Of a stretch of 64,000 bases of DNA, positions 35,452 through 47,454 are shown piece by piece. This stretch comes from Arabidopsis thaliana. Lineage: Eukaryota; Streptophyta; Magnoliopsida; Brassicales; Brassicaceae. The number at the start of each line of letters is the position of its first letter. Within the stretch, counting starts at the first letter, position 1. Made by a program: the position numbers and the translations under genes. The stretch covers positions 16,095,443 to 16,159,442 of the forward strand of contig NC_003071.7 in NCBI RefSeq assembly GCF_000001735.4. The letters run 5' to 3'. The notes below the pieces were generated by a model that saw only the letters and a list, made by a program, of their open reading frames with translations, searched no databases and had not been told where the DNA came from.

Positions 35452-36735
35452 TGAGCTAGCAACGGTGAGATGATGCTACTACCGGAAGTTTCGAATCCTT
35501 ATTATATAATGGATGAGATTAATATTAAATAAGATGTTCGAATGTTTGTTTTTAGAGTTTTTAATTTCTTGTCTTTTTCTATTGTGGTGTTCTTGTTATA
35601 TGGGTTTGTCTGTACTATGTTCGCAGGCAACAACGTTATATGAAATTTCAGAGTACTTGAAGTTTAAGTTTTTCTATATTCTTACTTATTAAATCTTGCA
35701 TTAGTTTAATCGATATGAAACTGATTAATCAATATCGAGTATGGCAACATTTTGTGTAATAACGGAAATCTGAGGACCAAAATCCACACTAATTTTCGGA
35801 TTTGTGAAAAGCTAAATATTCGTCAATAATTGGGGACGTGATGGAACCAATTTATAAGAGGAAATAAAGTAACTCCAAGTTTCTATTTCCACAAAAGGAT
35901 ATAATCTCCAAGTTTGTAGTAATATTGAACACGTGTTTAGATAACCGAGAAAAAGATGGATTGGTTCCATAATTAGTGTTAAAAACTCTTTAACCCCAAA
36001 TTCATGAAAAACCAAAGTTTAGTTATAGAGACATACGTACACGTGTTCAAAGAAAATTATTGGCGATGGAAAATTGGGTGTATCTGCATTTTCGTCATTA
36101 CCGTCCTTTACATGGAATTTTGGTAGATCCTGCTTTAAATGCCTTCACTTCTGCTTCTCCCAACCATAATAAATTGATATGGATGCGATCCATTGGTATT
36201 TGGTAGATAGATGGTATTATTGTCCCCTCTTAATGGATTTCTTTTTAATTTTAAATATCTAAATTTTGCCTGAACTATACATAAATTCCGTAACTATGTC
36301 TATAATTATCATCTCATTGTTTCAAAGTGATACTTTTCTTCTGCAAACAATAAAATTGTTGAAGTCAGTTGTTGACTCAAGGTTTATTAGAACAAAAGTC
36401 AGGTTTTTAGCTCATTAAAGTCAACCGGATAAAGACGACCGGTCTAATTCGGTTTGGGATTTAGAAAGACTCTATATCGCTCAGAGGGTCTAACGCAGAC
36501 GCTTTTCAACTTTCGAGATATTTTTCTTAGGTATATATTTCCAAATGTTACGGCGTCGTTTTCAAAAACATATTTTTGTTGTTGCGTAGTAGTCCTTCGG
36601 AAATTCTTTGCTTCCTAGTTGAAGCACTCACAACACACAGCTTTTGTAGGAATCCCTAAGCTTAAAGTCTCTATTATTCTCTAATCTCTTCTTCGCCGAC
36701 GACTTCTCTCACCAAGGCGACGTTTTGATCAGGCG

Positions 36736-38787
36736 ATGATGAGTATCCCAATGGAGTTAATGTCTATCAGAAACCCTAATTCCACCTTGCTCTATAGAGC
36801 TCACTCTCGTCCGCCTGTGAAGCTCTGTGCTCCACCTCGTTCTCTCCTCCCTAGCCGACGCCATTTCAGTGCTCCTCGAGCTGTTGTTTCGTATCCAGGA
36901 ATACGTTTCGGCTTTACCTCGCCGGAAGTCTTGCTTAATCGATCCGTCGTTGCTTTCGCTGCATCCCACGAGGATTCGGTGAGTAGTGTGGTTGTGCTCA
37001 AAACTTCTAATTTCTCTGTTGGGTATCTCGAAATTCAGATGCTTTATCTTGTAAATTGCTTGAGGCTAGAAAAAAATTGGACTTTGGTGAAATTTATTTG
37101 ATTAAGCAATATAATCTGCCAATTTCAAGTGAGGTGCAATTTGGGGTTTGAAATTATCAAATGATCTGTGATTAGCTAAAGAACATGTTTTGATTATTAC
37201 CCTTTATCGCCATTGTTCAAATAGGGAGAATCAGGTGTTGAGGTGGGGAAGGAGAAGAGTGATATAGATGTTGAAGATGATACATCTAAGGAAGCATGGA
37301 AACAAACTCTTGAGTCTTTTAAAGAGCAGGTATCAAAGATGCAGAGTGTGTCATCGGAGGCATACTCCGTTAACTCCCAAAAGGCGATGACGGTCTTGAA
37401 AGAAACTTCTGAACAACTTAGGATTCAAGCGGAAAAGGCGAAAGAAGAGTTGGGTACTAAAGCGAAAGTGGTTAGTGAAGAGGGTAGAGAATATATTTTG
37501 AAAGCAGCAGAAGAATCTCCATCAGATGTGAAAGAGATTGTTGAAGCATTTGCCTCCACTGAGGATCTGAAAAATGTGTCCCGAGCGAATGATTTTCATG
37601 TTGGAATACCTTATGGTAAACATGTTGTATATCTTGTTCATCTTTTGTAAGCTTTCATTGTTCGTGAGTAACGGGATAACAATGTTTGTATACTTTACAG
37701 GTCTACTCTTGCTTGTGGGTGGTTTTATTAACTTCATGGTATCGGGAAGCATTCCGGCCATCAGGTTTGGAGTCATTCTTGGTGGAGCCCTTTTTGCACT
37801 GAGCCTGGCAAGTCTAAAGTCTCATAGGAAAGGAGAGTCATCTACAAAGTTCTTAAAAGGACAGATGGGTTAGTAAAGTTTTTCAATCTGTATTAACCCT
37901 TTCTCATATCATTCACAAAAGCTAGCCCCAGTTACTGAAATCTAGTTTTAACAACCAGAATTGTGCTTTGATTAGGAACGGCTTTGATAACCCCTCTGAT
38001 ATGCATATTAGCTAACCATGAATGAATTAGTTTAAGTTGCATTATTGATTTGTCTAGAAATGAGTCTTGTTCCAATAGATACTTGTTGAATCCTAGATTT
38101 TGAGTTTAGTCAACAAATTAATTTTTCACTAATCTGATTTTTGAGGCTTTCCGACATTCTCCGGTTGAGTATAGATGTAAAGCATGTTTAGTGACGCTTA
38201 TCTGTTACCGTGTTCTTATGTTCAACAGCTATAGTGGCAATCATATTTTTGAGAGAGTTGCGGTTGCTACTGTCTCAGGTAACTTTCATTGCTCAATGTT
38301 ATATTTCAAATGGTTTGAAGAATGGCTTTGAATGAAACATAATTCACTCTCCTTTTTCTCTTTATAGAAATCGACGTTCCTAGGTTTTTTTACCACCCTT
38401 ACAAGGTACACTCTGAAAACCATATCATTAATCATTGTACATTTGCAATTTGATAAATGAAACACGATAGGAAGATGATTGATAGAAGAACCTAAACTAA
38501 AATTCAAAGAGATATCTGAATGAAGGAAGATTAGTCATACCTTTTGACCAAACTTCCTGCTAGATTCAAATATTCCACGGGGAAAAGCAAAACACACTTT
38601 GCATATAATGGATTAATTAGGATTCTTATCAGAAAGAAGGCTTAAAAGTTTGTTGGATTACTGTTGCAGTGGTGGTGTGCTAGGGTTTTACTTGTACAAG
38701 ATGGTGGTCAAGAGAGAAAAGGGACCAACCTTAGAAGATGGCGGAGAAGATGAATCAAGCGATGGGTTTGTAAGAAGTGAAGGATAA
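36736..38787 (+). CDS. FAX3: FAX3-like plastid Tmemb_14 protein
   Basis: Member of the FAX (fatty acid export) family, TMEM14-type membrane proteins of the plastid inner envelope. Exons: 36736-36978, 37225-37615, 37701-37868, 38229-38278, 38368-38405, 38670-38787, exactly 336 codons (335 residues). Residues 1-80 are Ser/Arg/Pro-rich like a chloroplast transit peptide (RAHSRPPVKLCAPPRSLLPS). Residues about 85-205 are a charged helical domain (KEAWKQTLESFKEQVSKMQS, QLRIQAEKAKEEL). They are followed by Tmemb_14 helices (LLLLVGGFINFMVSGSIPAI, FGVILGGALFALSLASL, AIVAIIFLRELRLLL, GGVLGFYLYKMV). The tail is acidic. A second ATG at 36739 immediately follows the first. Recalled as At2g38550. Confidence 0.92.
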
Positions 38788-38982
38788 AGAAAAATGGGGT
38801 AAGAGGAAGAAGTGTTGTCGTCAACATCAGCATCATATATGCCAAACTCTTTTGATATCTCTTTTTAAGTTGTGTACAATTTTTGCGATCAATCCTTCTA
38901 ATTTCCGTTGTATTTGGATTAGTGAGTCGTTTATTAATATCAACAAACCAATAAAAACGAGAATTTTATTTTGTTTGTGAAA

Positions 38983-39024
38983 AGCCCATCAAACTTTGGC
39001 CCAATAAGGGCCTGGGTGAGCCCA
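38983..39024. promoter_or_regulatory. Site II-like cluster upstream of TFIIS
   Basis: AGCCCA (38983-38988), GGCCCA (38998-39003), AGGGCC overlapping it downstream, and AGCCCA (39019-39024), all 335-380 bp before the TFIIS start. This arrangement is common in promoters of plant housekeeping and translation/transcription genes. Function is inferred. Confidence 0.45.
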
Positions 39025-39359
39025 AGCTTGATGCAGTAATATCGGGATAAGGAGAAAGAGAGCAGAAGCGTGAATCTAGTAGTATCCATAGACCTAGCCA
39101 CGTGATCCAAACCGTTGATTCTTCAAGGTTTTAACTGAAACCGTTGATCACTTTGTCTCGGTCGTATAAAATAAATTAAGAACACAGTTTCAGTCCGTAA
39201 TCTCTATCTATCTTCTTCGTCGTGACTCAAACGAGGTTCCGCCGATTATAATCCTTCTCTCCATACTTGAGAGATTTTGTTGGATTGTTCTTTGTTCTGA
39301 GTCGCCTTGGATCTATCGGTGTTGGTGCTTTGTTTTTTGAGCTAGGGATTGTCGGAACG

Positions 39360-40877
39360 ATGGAGAGTGATTTGATTGATTTGTTCGAGGGAGCTAAGAA
39401 GGCAGCCGATGCGGCGGCTCTTGACGGTGTTACCTCTTCAGGTCCTGAGGTTTCTCAATGTATCGATGCCCTTAAACAGCTCAAGAAGTTTCCTGTCACA
39501 TACGATACCCTCGTTGCGACTCAGGTTCGTTTCTGATTATCTTCTCGTAACCCTAAAAAAGATTGATTTATTTTGCATTTAGGAAAAGGTTTATATATGT
39601 TGCATTTAGGAGGGTTTTTCTAGGTGTTGATTGCTTAATCTCGTTGCATTGACTTGTGTTGTTGTTACCTTAGATTTTTAATTAGGGTTATTTAATTTCA
39701 TCTGAAAAAGTTTATAGAAGTTTAAAAAGAGTAACTTTAATTCAATAGATGAAGAAGCTTGAGCTAACTGATTTGTATAATTGACTAATTGTTTGTACGT
39801 CCCCGTTGATATTGTTGGAACAAACCAATTTGGACATTATCCTCTGGAATGTTGATAGTGTGTGTATTTGCTTTTGAGAAAGTTATATTCTTTTCTTGCT
39901 TCCAGGTGGGAAAGAAGCTGAGGTCTCTTGCAAAACATCCTGTTGAAGATATCAAAAGCGTAGCTACTGATCTGCTTGAGATATGGAAGAAAGTTGTCAT
40001 TGAAGAGACAGCCAAAGCTAAGAAAACCGAAGGCACTAACGGTTGTAAAGAGGCTAAGGTGAATAAGATGGATGTTGAGAAGCCTTCAAATCCTGCTCCT
40101 GTTAAAGTTCAGAAACTTCAGAGGGGTGATTCGGCTAAGAGTATCAAGGTTGAGAGAAAGGAACCTGACAATAAAGTTGTTACCGGTGTCAAGATAGAGA
40201 GAAAGGTACCTGACATCAAAGTCACCAATGGAACCAAGATAGATTATCGTGGTCAGGCTGTGAAAGATGAAAAGGTCTCAAAGGACAACCAATCAAGTAT
40301 GAAAGCTCCAGCTAAAGCAGCTAATGCTCCTCCAAAACTAACTGCAATGCTCAAATGCAATGATCCTGTGCGTGACAAAATCCGTGAGTTGCTTGTGGAG
40401 GCGTTGTGCAGGGTTGCTGGAGAAGCTGATGACTATGAGAGAGAGTCAGTAAATGCTAGTGATCCTTTACGTGTTGCTGTCTCAGTGGAATCACTGATGT
40501 TTGAGAAATTGGGTCGCTCAACTGGAGCTCAGAAGCTTAAGTACAGATCTATAATGTTCAACCTGAGGGATAGTAACAACCCGGACTTAAGAAGGAGGGT
40601 TCTCACTGGGGAGATTTCACCAGAGAAACTCATAACATTGTCTGCCGAAGATATGGCAAGTGACAAGAGGAAACAAGAGAACAACCAGATCAAAGAGAAA
40701 GCCCTGTTTGATTGTGAGCGTGGTCTTGCTGCAAAAGCATCTACCGACCAGTTCAAGTGCGGGCGGTGTGGTCAGCGCAAATGCACCTACTATCAGATGC
40801 AAACAAGAAGTGCTGATGAGCCAATGACGACTTATGTTACATGTGTTAACTGTGACAACCACTGGAAGTTCTGTTGA
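39360..40877 (+). CDS. TFIIS: Transcription elongation factor TFIIS (RDO2)
   Basis: Stimulates RNA cleavage by backtracked RNA polymerase II; the Arabidopsis mutant is rdo2, reduced seed dormancy (known). Exons 39360-39524 and 39906-40877, exactly 379 codons (378 residues). Domain I (LW/TFIIS-N) covers residues about 1-80 (ALKQLKKFPVTYDTLVATQ, HPVEDIKSVATDLLEIWKKV). A Lys-rich linker follows, about 90-200, with repeated KxERKxPDxKV motifs. Domain II is about 210-320 (DPVRDKIRELLVEAL, KLKYRSIMFNLRDSNNPDLR). The C-terminal zinc ribbon has C-x2-C (CGRC) and C-x2-C (CVNC) with the catalytic loop RSADEPMT. The catalytic Asp-Glu pair is intact. Recalled as At2g38560. Confidence 0.97.
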
Positions 40878-41411
40878 GGAGATCTCTGTGTCTTTTATTT
40901 CATGAGACCATGTTAAGACATAGAGGCTCTGATTGATTAATCAGGAGCTTCGTGTCCATTTGCTAGCAGCATTCCTAGAATGCTCTGGCTCCGATGTTTG
41001 TTTAAGGATATCATTCAATGTCTTAGAGATTAGTAAGTAGGGGTATTTACTAATTTAGGTGTTTGTAGTTCTTATTTCTTTTGCTTCTCTTCTTCCAAAC
41101 TGTCAACTCAACTTTCTTGCAGATTTTACCAAATTTTGAAGTTTTTTTTTTTAGTTTTAGAATTGCTATTTGTGTCCTCCATTTAATCATCTTGTACGGC
41201 TGAAGCTTCACAGCCTAATGTATGTGATATTGGTCGATAAGTATCATTACTTGAAACTGATTCTGACTCAACTGCAACACAAGAGAACATATACAGCTTA
41301 AAGTTCCCATCGCATTGCGAACAAGTCCTGTTTCTTTCTGTTTCATTTTCACTATCAAATACAGCCGAAGATATATGTCAAGATGAATGGCAACAAATGG
41401 ATGTATCACTT

Positions 41412-42975
41412 CTAGCGGAATATGTCCCATTCTTCATCATCCAAATCTCTCTTTTTTCGGTTGGATCGATTGTTTCTCCTTCGCCGTCTTCTATCAGATG
41501 AACTTTCAAGATCTTCAACATCAGGGTATTCACTATCAAACTGAGCATCCCAGAGTCCCTGTAATTAAAAGTCTTTCTTCAATCATCCATTTGAAAAGTG
41601 ATGAAAATCCCAAGGCATGCCATTACAAGACATATATATACCTTAGTCAACCTCTGTTTTCTAGAAGCTGCATCTTCTTGAACCACAACTATATCTTGTA
41701 AGACCTCGATTATATCCTCGACATCTAATCTGTATGTACTCACCTGCATTATCACATACCAGGTAGGTAATCATAACATTATGCTATTCCAAGATTAAAT
41801 GCTTGTGCTTGTATCTCACATAAACCATTTCAACTTTATTAGAAAAAAGGGAATTAAGTTACCCACCAGGCTTGATGGTATAATAGTTACCCCGAAGGAA
41901 TCGAGCTCAAGCGATTCAACTATTCCCGAGTTAATGTTGAATGAGTAACCTCGAACCTAAAACCAACCATGTGCATTCAGCTAATAGCAAGATATAAGCA
42001 AAGAGACAGATATCATTACCGAAGAAGATCTTTATTAACACACCTTTCCAATGTTTCTCCCTCCTGGTGTAACTACTCTGTAACCTACCTAAACAAAAGA
42101 TGAGAATTCAATCTTAGACTTGCTTAAAGGCCAGTGATTCACAAGACATCACATAAAAAGAGACTATATACCAGTGTTTCAAGTCCAACCATCTTGAATT
42201 CAGTATCCAAGACAGTCTCATTATCAACAAGGACAACATCACCCACCTACAGAGATCTTAATATAAACTAAGATGTAAGTAAACACATTTCCAAATGAAA
42301 CAACTTTCAACGTAGCAGAAACCAAACATAGTAGTACCCGGACAATGTCTGTGAGCAGAAATCTCTCAGATTCTCCAGATAGCAAGCTTGGTTTAACATC
42401 AACCACCAAAACCAACCACTGAAATTTCAGAATGATAGAGCTCATTGCACTTACTTAAACAGTCACAAATTTGGTAAAAGAGCAGACTTTAGACTCGCTA
42501 AGGTGATTGGATTCAAGAAGGAACTTACAGAAGTAGTGTCAACCCAAAGCTGAGAGATAAATCCTAAACTCAAAGCTGATTGTATACTAACAACTTGCTT
42601 AGCAACAAGATTCGATCTTGTCGTCGACTGCTTGAATCCTCGCGAACCCGTAATGCTCAGATCATTATCACCTACTAGTCGAACCAAATCACTTTCTCCA
42701 GGTAATTCTACACTATCACTCCCCACAGTTTGATGCACTACATCTTCTTCATTAGATAGTGAAGAACTCAAGCAACAGATGAAATTGTCTCTCGGTTTCT
42801 CTATAAAACTGAATTGCCCGAGAAAGGGAGAGTTTTTCGAATCAATCCAAAAGCAATTGAGGATTGAATGCTGAATCCGTTTGAGCCTCCATCGACAAGT
42901 TTCTGAATTGGGTTTCACCAATCGAGCATTGAGAACTGGAAGAGAACAGAAGAAGGAAGATGAGCAATTGCACAT
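41412..42975 (-). CDS. Unknown conserved plant protein, probably plastid-targeted
   Basis: Seven minus-strand exons: 42975-42529, 42418-42338, 42246-42172, 42088-42044, 41956-41867, 41743-41642, 41558-41412; 328 residues. All exons after the first are phase 0. The N-terminus is Ser/Arg/Cys-rich (MCNCSSSFFCSLPVLNARLV) and fits a transit peptide. The middle (FLLTDIVRVGDVVLVDNETV, VGYRVVTPGGRNIGKVRGYS, INSGIVESLELDSFG) looks like a PRC-barrel-type beta domain, which is an inference from pattern, not a search. The C-terminus is a basic Arg/Asn run followed by an acidic end (RDLDDEEWDIFR). It shares a roughly 420-bp head-to-head promoter with the coiled-coil gene. Recalled as At2g38570, function unknown. 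Confidence 0.88.
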
Positions 42976-43395
42976 TTCTAAAGAACCCTACAAATTCAAC
43001 TCTACGTGGACAAGGAAAAGATGGTTTTTTTTGTTCTTTCTAAACTCTTATTAAATTGAGAGAGAAGCCAAAAAAAAAAAAAAACTCTTAATAAAATTGT
43101 TCGCTCCGACTAAAAGAAAGGACTTTAACATTTCCCGTTCGGCGACCACTTTCTCGTTTGTCCTTTCTCCGTTTTCCCGTTCGGCGCTAAGGTTTCGATT
43201 TCGTGTCGTATTATCACTCGCCTTCATCGCAAAGTAAGCTTAAGAATCACGCATTTCTCTTCTTCGTCCTCCTATTGTTCAAATCATTCAGATCTGACTT
43301 CGTTGAGATAAAGTTTGGATTTTGATGAGATAAAGTTTGGATTTTTGTTTTGGGGTTTGAATCGATAACTGATACGTTGGGAAGCTGGATCAGGT
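42976..43395. promoter_or_regulatory. Bidirectional promoter region
   Basis: 420 bp separates the start codons of the divergent unknown plastid-like gene (-) and coiled-coil gene (+). A 14-bp direct repeat, tttcccgttcggcg, occurs at 43131-43144 and 43173-43186. It contains TTTCCCG, close to the E2F consensus. Whether both genes use it is unknown. Confidence 0.5.
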
Positions 43396-46300
43396 ATGGA
43401 AGACGACAAGAAGAAGAAGAGAAACAAGAAAAAGAAGAATAAGCAGAATAATAAACGTGTTGACGACGCTTTAGCTTCTGGTGCAACGACCTCCGTCGAT
43501 GAAAATCATATCGGAGATGGTGACGTTCCTCAAATTAGCGGAGGTCCAGATGCCGATGAGTCGCAATCATCTCATCAGATCGATGTCGTCGCAACTGTGA
43601 GTTCATTATATCTCTAAGATTGATTGGAACATTGCTACATTAGATTGATTCTCTTGGTTGATGATAGGACATTGGGGTCAATTTGATTCATTTCTTCTTA
43701 TTTTATAATGTCAATGCAGTTGCATTTTTGTTGACATAGTTATGCTACATTGTATGATTTGATTGAATGAAATTTCGATTCATATACTGGAACGGATCCT
43801 TTTACTACGTGTGTGTTTACTTTGTTGTAACTGATGTGTAGAGAGTTCATTAGGTTTGTGTAGAGATGGTTGACAAAAATTATGTGATAGTGTATGAGCC
43901 GTCGTTGTCTGATACTCTTAAAATCTTCTTGTTTAAAACAGGAAGATGATTCTGGTGTTGAGAACAAGTCTCAGGGAAGTGAGGTGAGATTTTTTACTGT
44001 ATCTTGTATGTACTTTTTTTTTTTGTGGTGTATGCAGAGTAGATAATTGTTCTTTGGAAATTTGGATTGGCTAATGTAGAAGAGAAAGGTTAAAGAACAA
44101 CAACAAAACTATGTTGTTGTATGCAGAAAGAGAACTTTTCATTTCTATCTGTATAAATTGGTTGATAAATTTTTAGTTAACAGTAGTATATTTCATCTTT
44201 CCTGAGTGAAATATTGACAAATTTTCTTCCTTACTGCCATGAAGAGTCTGCTTTTTTTTGTTTTCTATCTTTTCACTTGGGTCTCAAGACTAGTTTGTAA
44301 TGCTGTTGTAGGTGCTGTTGGAAGAAACAATTAAACAGTTACGTGAGGAAAATGGTTCCTACCTTCAGAAAGAGGTGATATTCTCTTCTCAAACATATTT
44401 TTTATCATAGAGATAATCTCTCCACCTAGTCATGATTTCTTTCCACAGTTGAAGAGTAAAGAATGAATTGCCTTGTCTTGATAGGCTGGTTTTGAAGAAA
44501 ATGTTAGACGCTTGGAAACCGAGAATGAAGCTCACATTCAGAAAGAGGCTAGTGAAGATTAGATTTAAACCTTTTTCATTACTTTGCTGTTTCCTTCTTC
44601 ATCTGCAAGCTGAAAAATCAAAATAATATGATGTTTCACAGGCATTGTTAGAAGAAAGGCTTGTACATTTGAAAACAGAGAATGAAGCTCACGTACATAA
44701 TGAGGTTGGTGAAGAAATAACATAAATAATGAGGCTGTATCCCTAACTTTACTATTTTGCTGCATTATCTGCAAGCTAAAGGTCAAAATAACATGATGTA
44801 TTACAGGCACTGTTAGAAGGAAAGCTCTTGCATTTGAGAACAGAGAATGAAGATCACATACAGAATGAGGTTAGCGAAGAAATATCATAAAGCCTATCCC
44901 TAACTTTACTATTTTGCTGCATTATCTGCAAGCTGAAGGTCAAAATTACATGATGTATTACAGGCACTGTTAGAAGAAAAGCTCTTGCATTTGAGAACAG
45001 AGAATGAAGCTCACATACAAAATGAGGTTAGTGAAGAAATAGCATAAAGCCATACCCCTAACTTTACTATTTTGCTGGATTATCTGCAAGCTGAAGGTCA
45101 AAATTACATGGTTTTTCACAGGCACTGTTGGAAGAAAGGCTCTTACATTTTAGAACTGAAAATGAAGCTCACAAACAAAACGAAGTTAGTGAAGAAAATT
45201 GCATAAAGCCGTATCCATAGCTTTCTTATTTTTTTAGGATCATCTGCAAGTTGGAGGTCAAAATAACATTGTATTTTATGCAGGAAAAGTTGGAGGAAAG
45301 ACTTGTGCAGTATAAAAACAAGAACGACATGCTTCTTCGTGAAATGGTGAGAGATCTTCAACACTGGGATCATTTTTTTAGTACTACAGTTTCTCCTTTG
45401 TGTGATCATATGAAAGTTCCTTTTATCTGTTCAACTTGGTTTGTTTCTTAATTATCTCCCCAGTATGTAGATTAGGACCTACTACCGGTATTTAGCATTC
45501 TAGACTAGGACTTGGTCTTAGCTAACGTGAAAGAATGTCATGTTGTCAGGACATTTCAGATCGCTATAGATGTTACATTACATTTCATTATGCCTGAAGA
45601 TGCTGTGTAGTTCTGACATTTATAGAAATTTGACAGTCTAGCACAGAAGCCCAGATGAGACAATTGCTAGATGAAAGATCTACCTTCACTCAGAAAGAGG
45701 TATGTCTTCATTCATTGGAGATAAGGGTTCCATCTTCTTCTGTTATAATGCATTCTCCTTGTAAAAATTGCATGATTTCAATCAGGCGAGTCTAGAAAAG
45801 AAAGTTCAACAACTTCAACACGATGAAGAATCCTTGGTGGCTGAGGAGGTAACTCTATCTTACACTATAAAAATCTTGGTACTCATTTTAAGTTGAGTCT
45901 CTTAAGAGTTAGAATAAGATGGGCATGTTTTACTCATCATACACATTTAATCCTGCAGAAGTCATCCAGAGAAATGATATCTAGCCTTAACAATGAAATT
46001 GCAAGGCTGCGAGCACAGGTATGTGTCTCATTAAACTTAACTGATTTTCTCATTTCCAAGGAAATTGCATCTGAACACGTCACTGTAGCCTCCTAAGTGA
46101 ATGTTTAGTGATTTACTCGTGTAAAACAGGAAGCTACTACGCATAATACTGCATAGATTTAGTCTGATATGAAGATTAAACAAAGTTTGGCAGGTTACGG
46201 AGTTGGAAAAATCTAAGAGTAATCTTCTAGAGCAGAATCAGAGTCTTAAGGAAACTATATCCAATCTTCAAGTCCAGCATGAAAACCATGATAGTAACGC

Positions 46301-46929
46301 AAAGGTTAGACTTTGAATACTTCAAATATGCAAGAAACTCAGAAATGCATGAAACGGTTTGTGATGGTTGATATAGGGTGCTTCTGAGGAAGAATTAAAC
46401 TCACAGATTGAAGCAGCTTGTACTCTAGTTGAAAAGCTTATCACTGAAAATGCTGATCTAGTTGAAAAGGTAAGGTGTACTACTATAGATCTTACTGAGT
46501 TATTTGTTGTGGGCTGATTGAAAATCTCACTGGTTGTTACCACTACATTGTCAGGTGAACGAATTGTGTATTAAGCTAAACCAATCACAGCATGCTTCCC
46601 CTGAGAGCCTAGCAATTGAAGTAGAGAAATCTGAATCCTTAGAAGAAATACCCATACACGACGAGTTGATTAGAATTGATAACTCTAGGGACATGGATAC
46701 TGCATCAATAAAGAGAAACTTTTCAGAAGGTGAAATAGAAGAAACGGTGCCGCTCTCTCTGAACGCGAATGGGGAAGTAGACGTGGAATCACAGGTTGCA
46801 GTAGCTGGAGAAGACGAAATAAATGCTGGTGTGCCTCTGGCGGACGCTCCACTTATCGGTGCTCCATTCAGGCTCGTCTCGTTTGTAGCAAGATACGTGA
46901 GTGGTGCAGATTTGGCGGCAAAGAAATAG
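43396..46929 (+). CDS. Coiled-coil protein built from repeated 21-residue exons
   Basis: Fifteen exons: 43396-43596, 43942-43983, 44312-44374, 44485-44547, 44642-44704, 44807-44869, 44964-45026, 45122-45184, 45284-45346, 45637-45699, 45786-45848, 45959-46018, 46194-46304, 46377-46469, 46555-46929; 482 residues, every intron phase 0. The N-terminus is a Lys/Asn-rich basic run (KKKKRNKKKKNKQNNKR). Exons 3-11 are each exactly 63 nt (21 residues = three heptads). Exons 4-8 repeat a LEERLxHLxTENEAHxQNE-like unit, continuous with further coiled coil to about residue 370. The C-terminus is acidic, with a final hydrophobic patch (APFRLVSFVARYVSG). Exon 4's intron uses GC, not GT. Recalled as At2g38580, variously annotated; function unknown. 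Several repeat exons could be alternatively spliced without changing frame. Confidence 0.85.
44485..45346 (+). repeat. Tandem exon-plus-intron duplication, about 160-bp unit
   Basis: Repeat-exon starts fall at 44485, 44642, 44807, 44964, 45122 and 45284, spacings of 157, 165, 157, 158 and 162 bp. Both the 63-nt exon and the following intron (g[t/c]tagtgaaga..., actttactattttgctg, atctgcaagctgaaggtcaa) are repeated. Whole exon-intron units were therefore duplicated, probably by unequal exchange. Confidence 0.9.
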
Positions 46930-47454
46930 TTTTTGTAAAACTCAACAATACATTGGAGGCAGAGAAGATGCATCATCAAATCTATATGTCTCCCTCTCTC
47001 TTTTATAATTTGAAGGGACCTGAGAATCATTGATTAGCTTTGCACAATATTTAGAGTACACAAATGTTTATTGTAATTTTTTGATAGGATAACTTGGTGA
47101 TGACAATGATGTTGATTACTGTTGTTTTGTTCTCCATCTTTTTCAGAAAATCTTGAAAGTTGAAACATAAATCTTAAGCATCTGAGCAAAGACAAGACTG
47201 ATGTATGCAACAAACTCAATTATGTCTTACATAAGCTGGTCCAGTTTATTTTTTCTTCAAAGTAGGACCGTAAAAGTGAAGCCATAAAACAAACATAACA
47301 TCATTAAAAGCCTAACTAGATTCTAAAGCCCACGATTAGCCCAGCTTTGTTTAGGGTTTTTGTGTATCTTCAATTGGTGTGTTGGTGTATACTCTCATAA
47401 TTTCCCTTTGCCGCAGAGAAAGAAAAAAAAAAATCATTGTTGCAATTTGAAAGT

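Larger units (their letters stand above)
32870..36075. repeat. Tandem duplication carrying LTP2 and LTP1
   Basis: Two direct copies, about 32876-34270 and about 34810-36070. Similarity covers the promoter (ccaactactccttccctc, ctactctatataa, cttcatcatccatcac), the gene, the intron position, the 3'UTR (gtttcgaat, attaaataaagatgttcgaatg in copy 1) and scattered blocks downstream (tagtttaatcgatatga, gataaccga, cgtacacgtgt). About 500 bp of unrelated AT-rich DNA separates the copies. Boundaries are approximate by eye. Confidence 0.75.
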
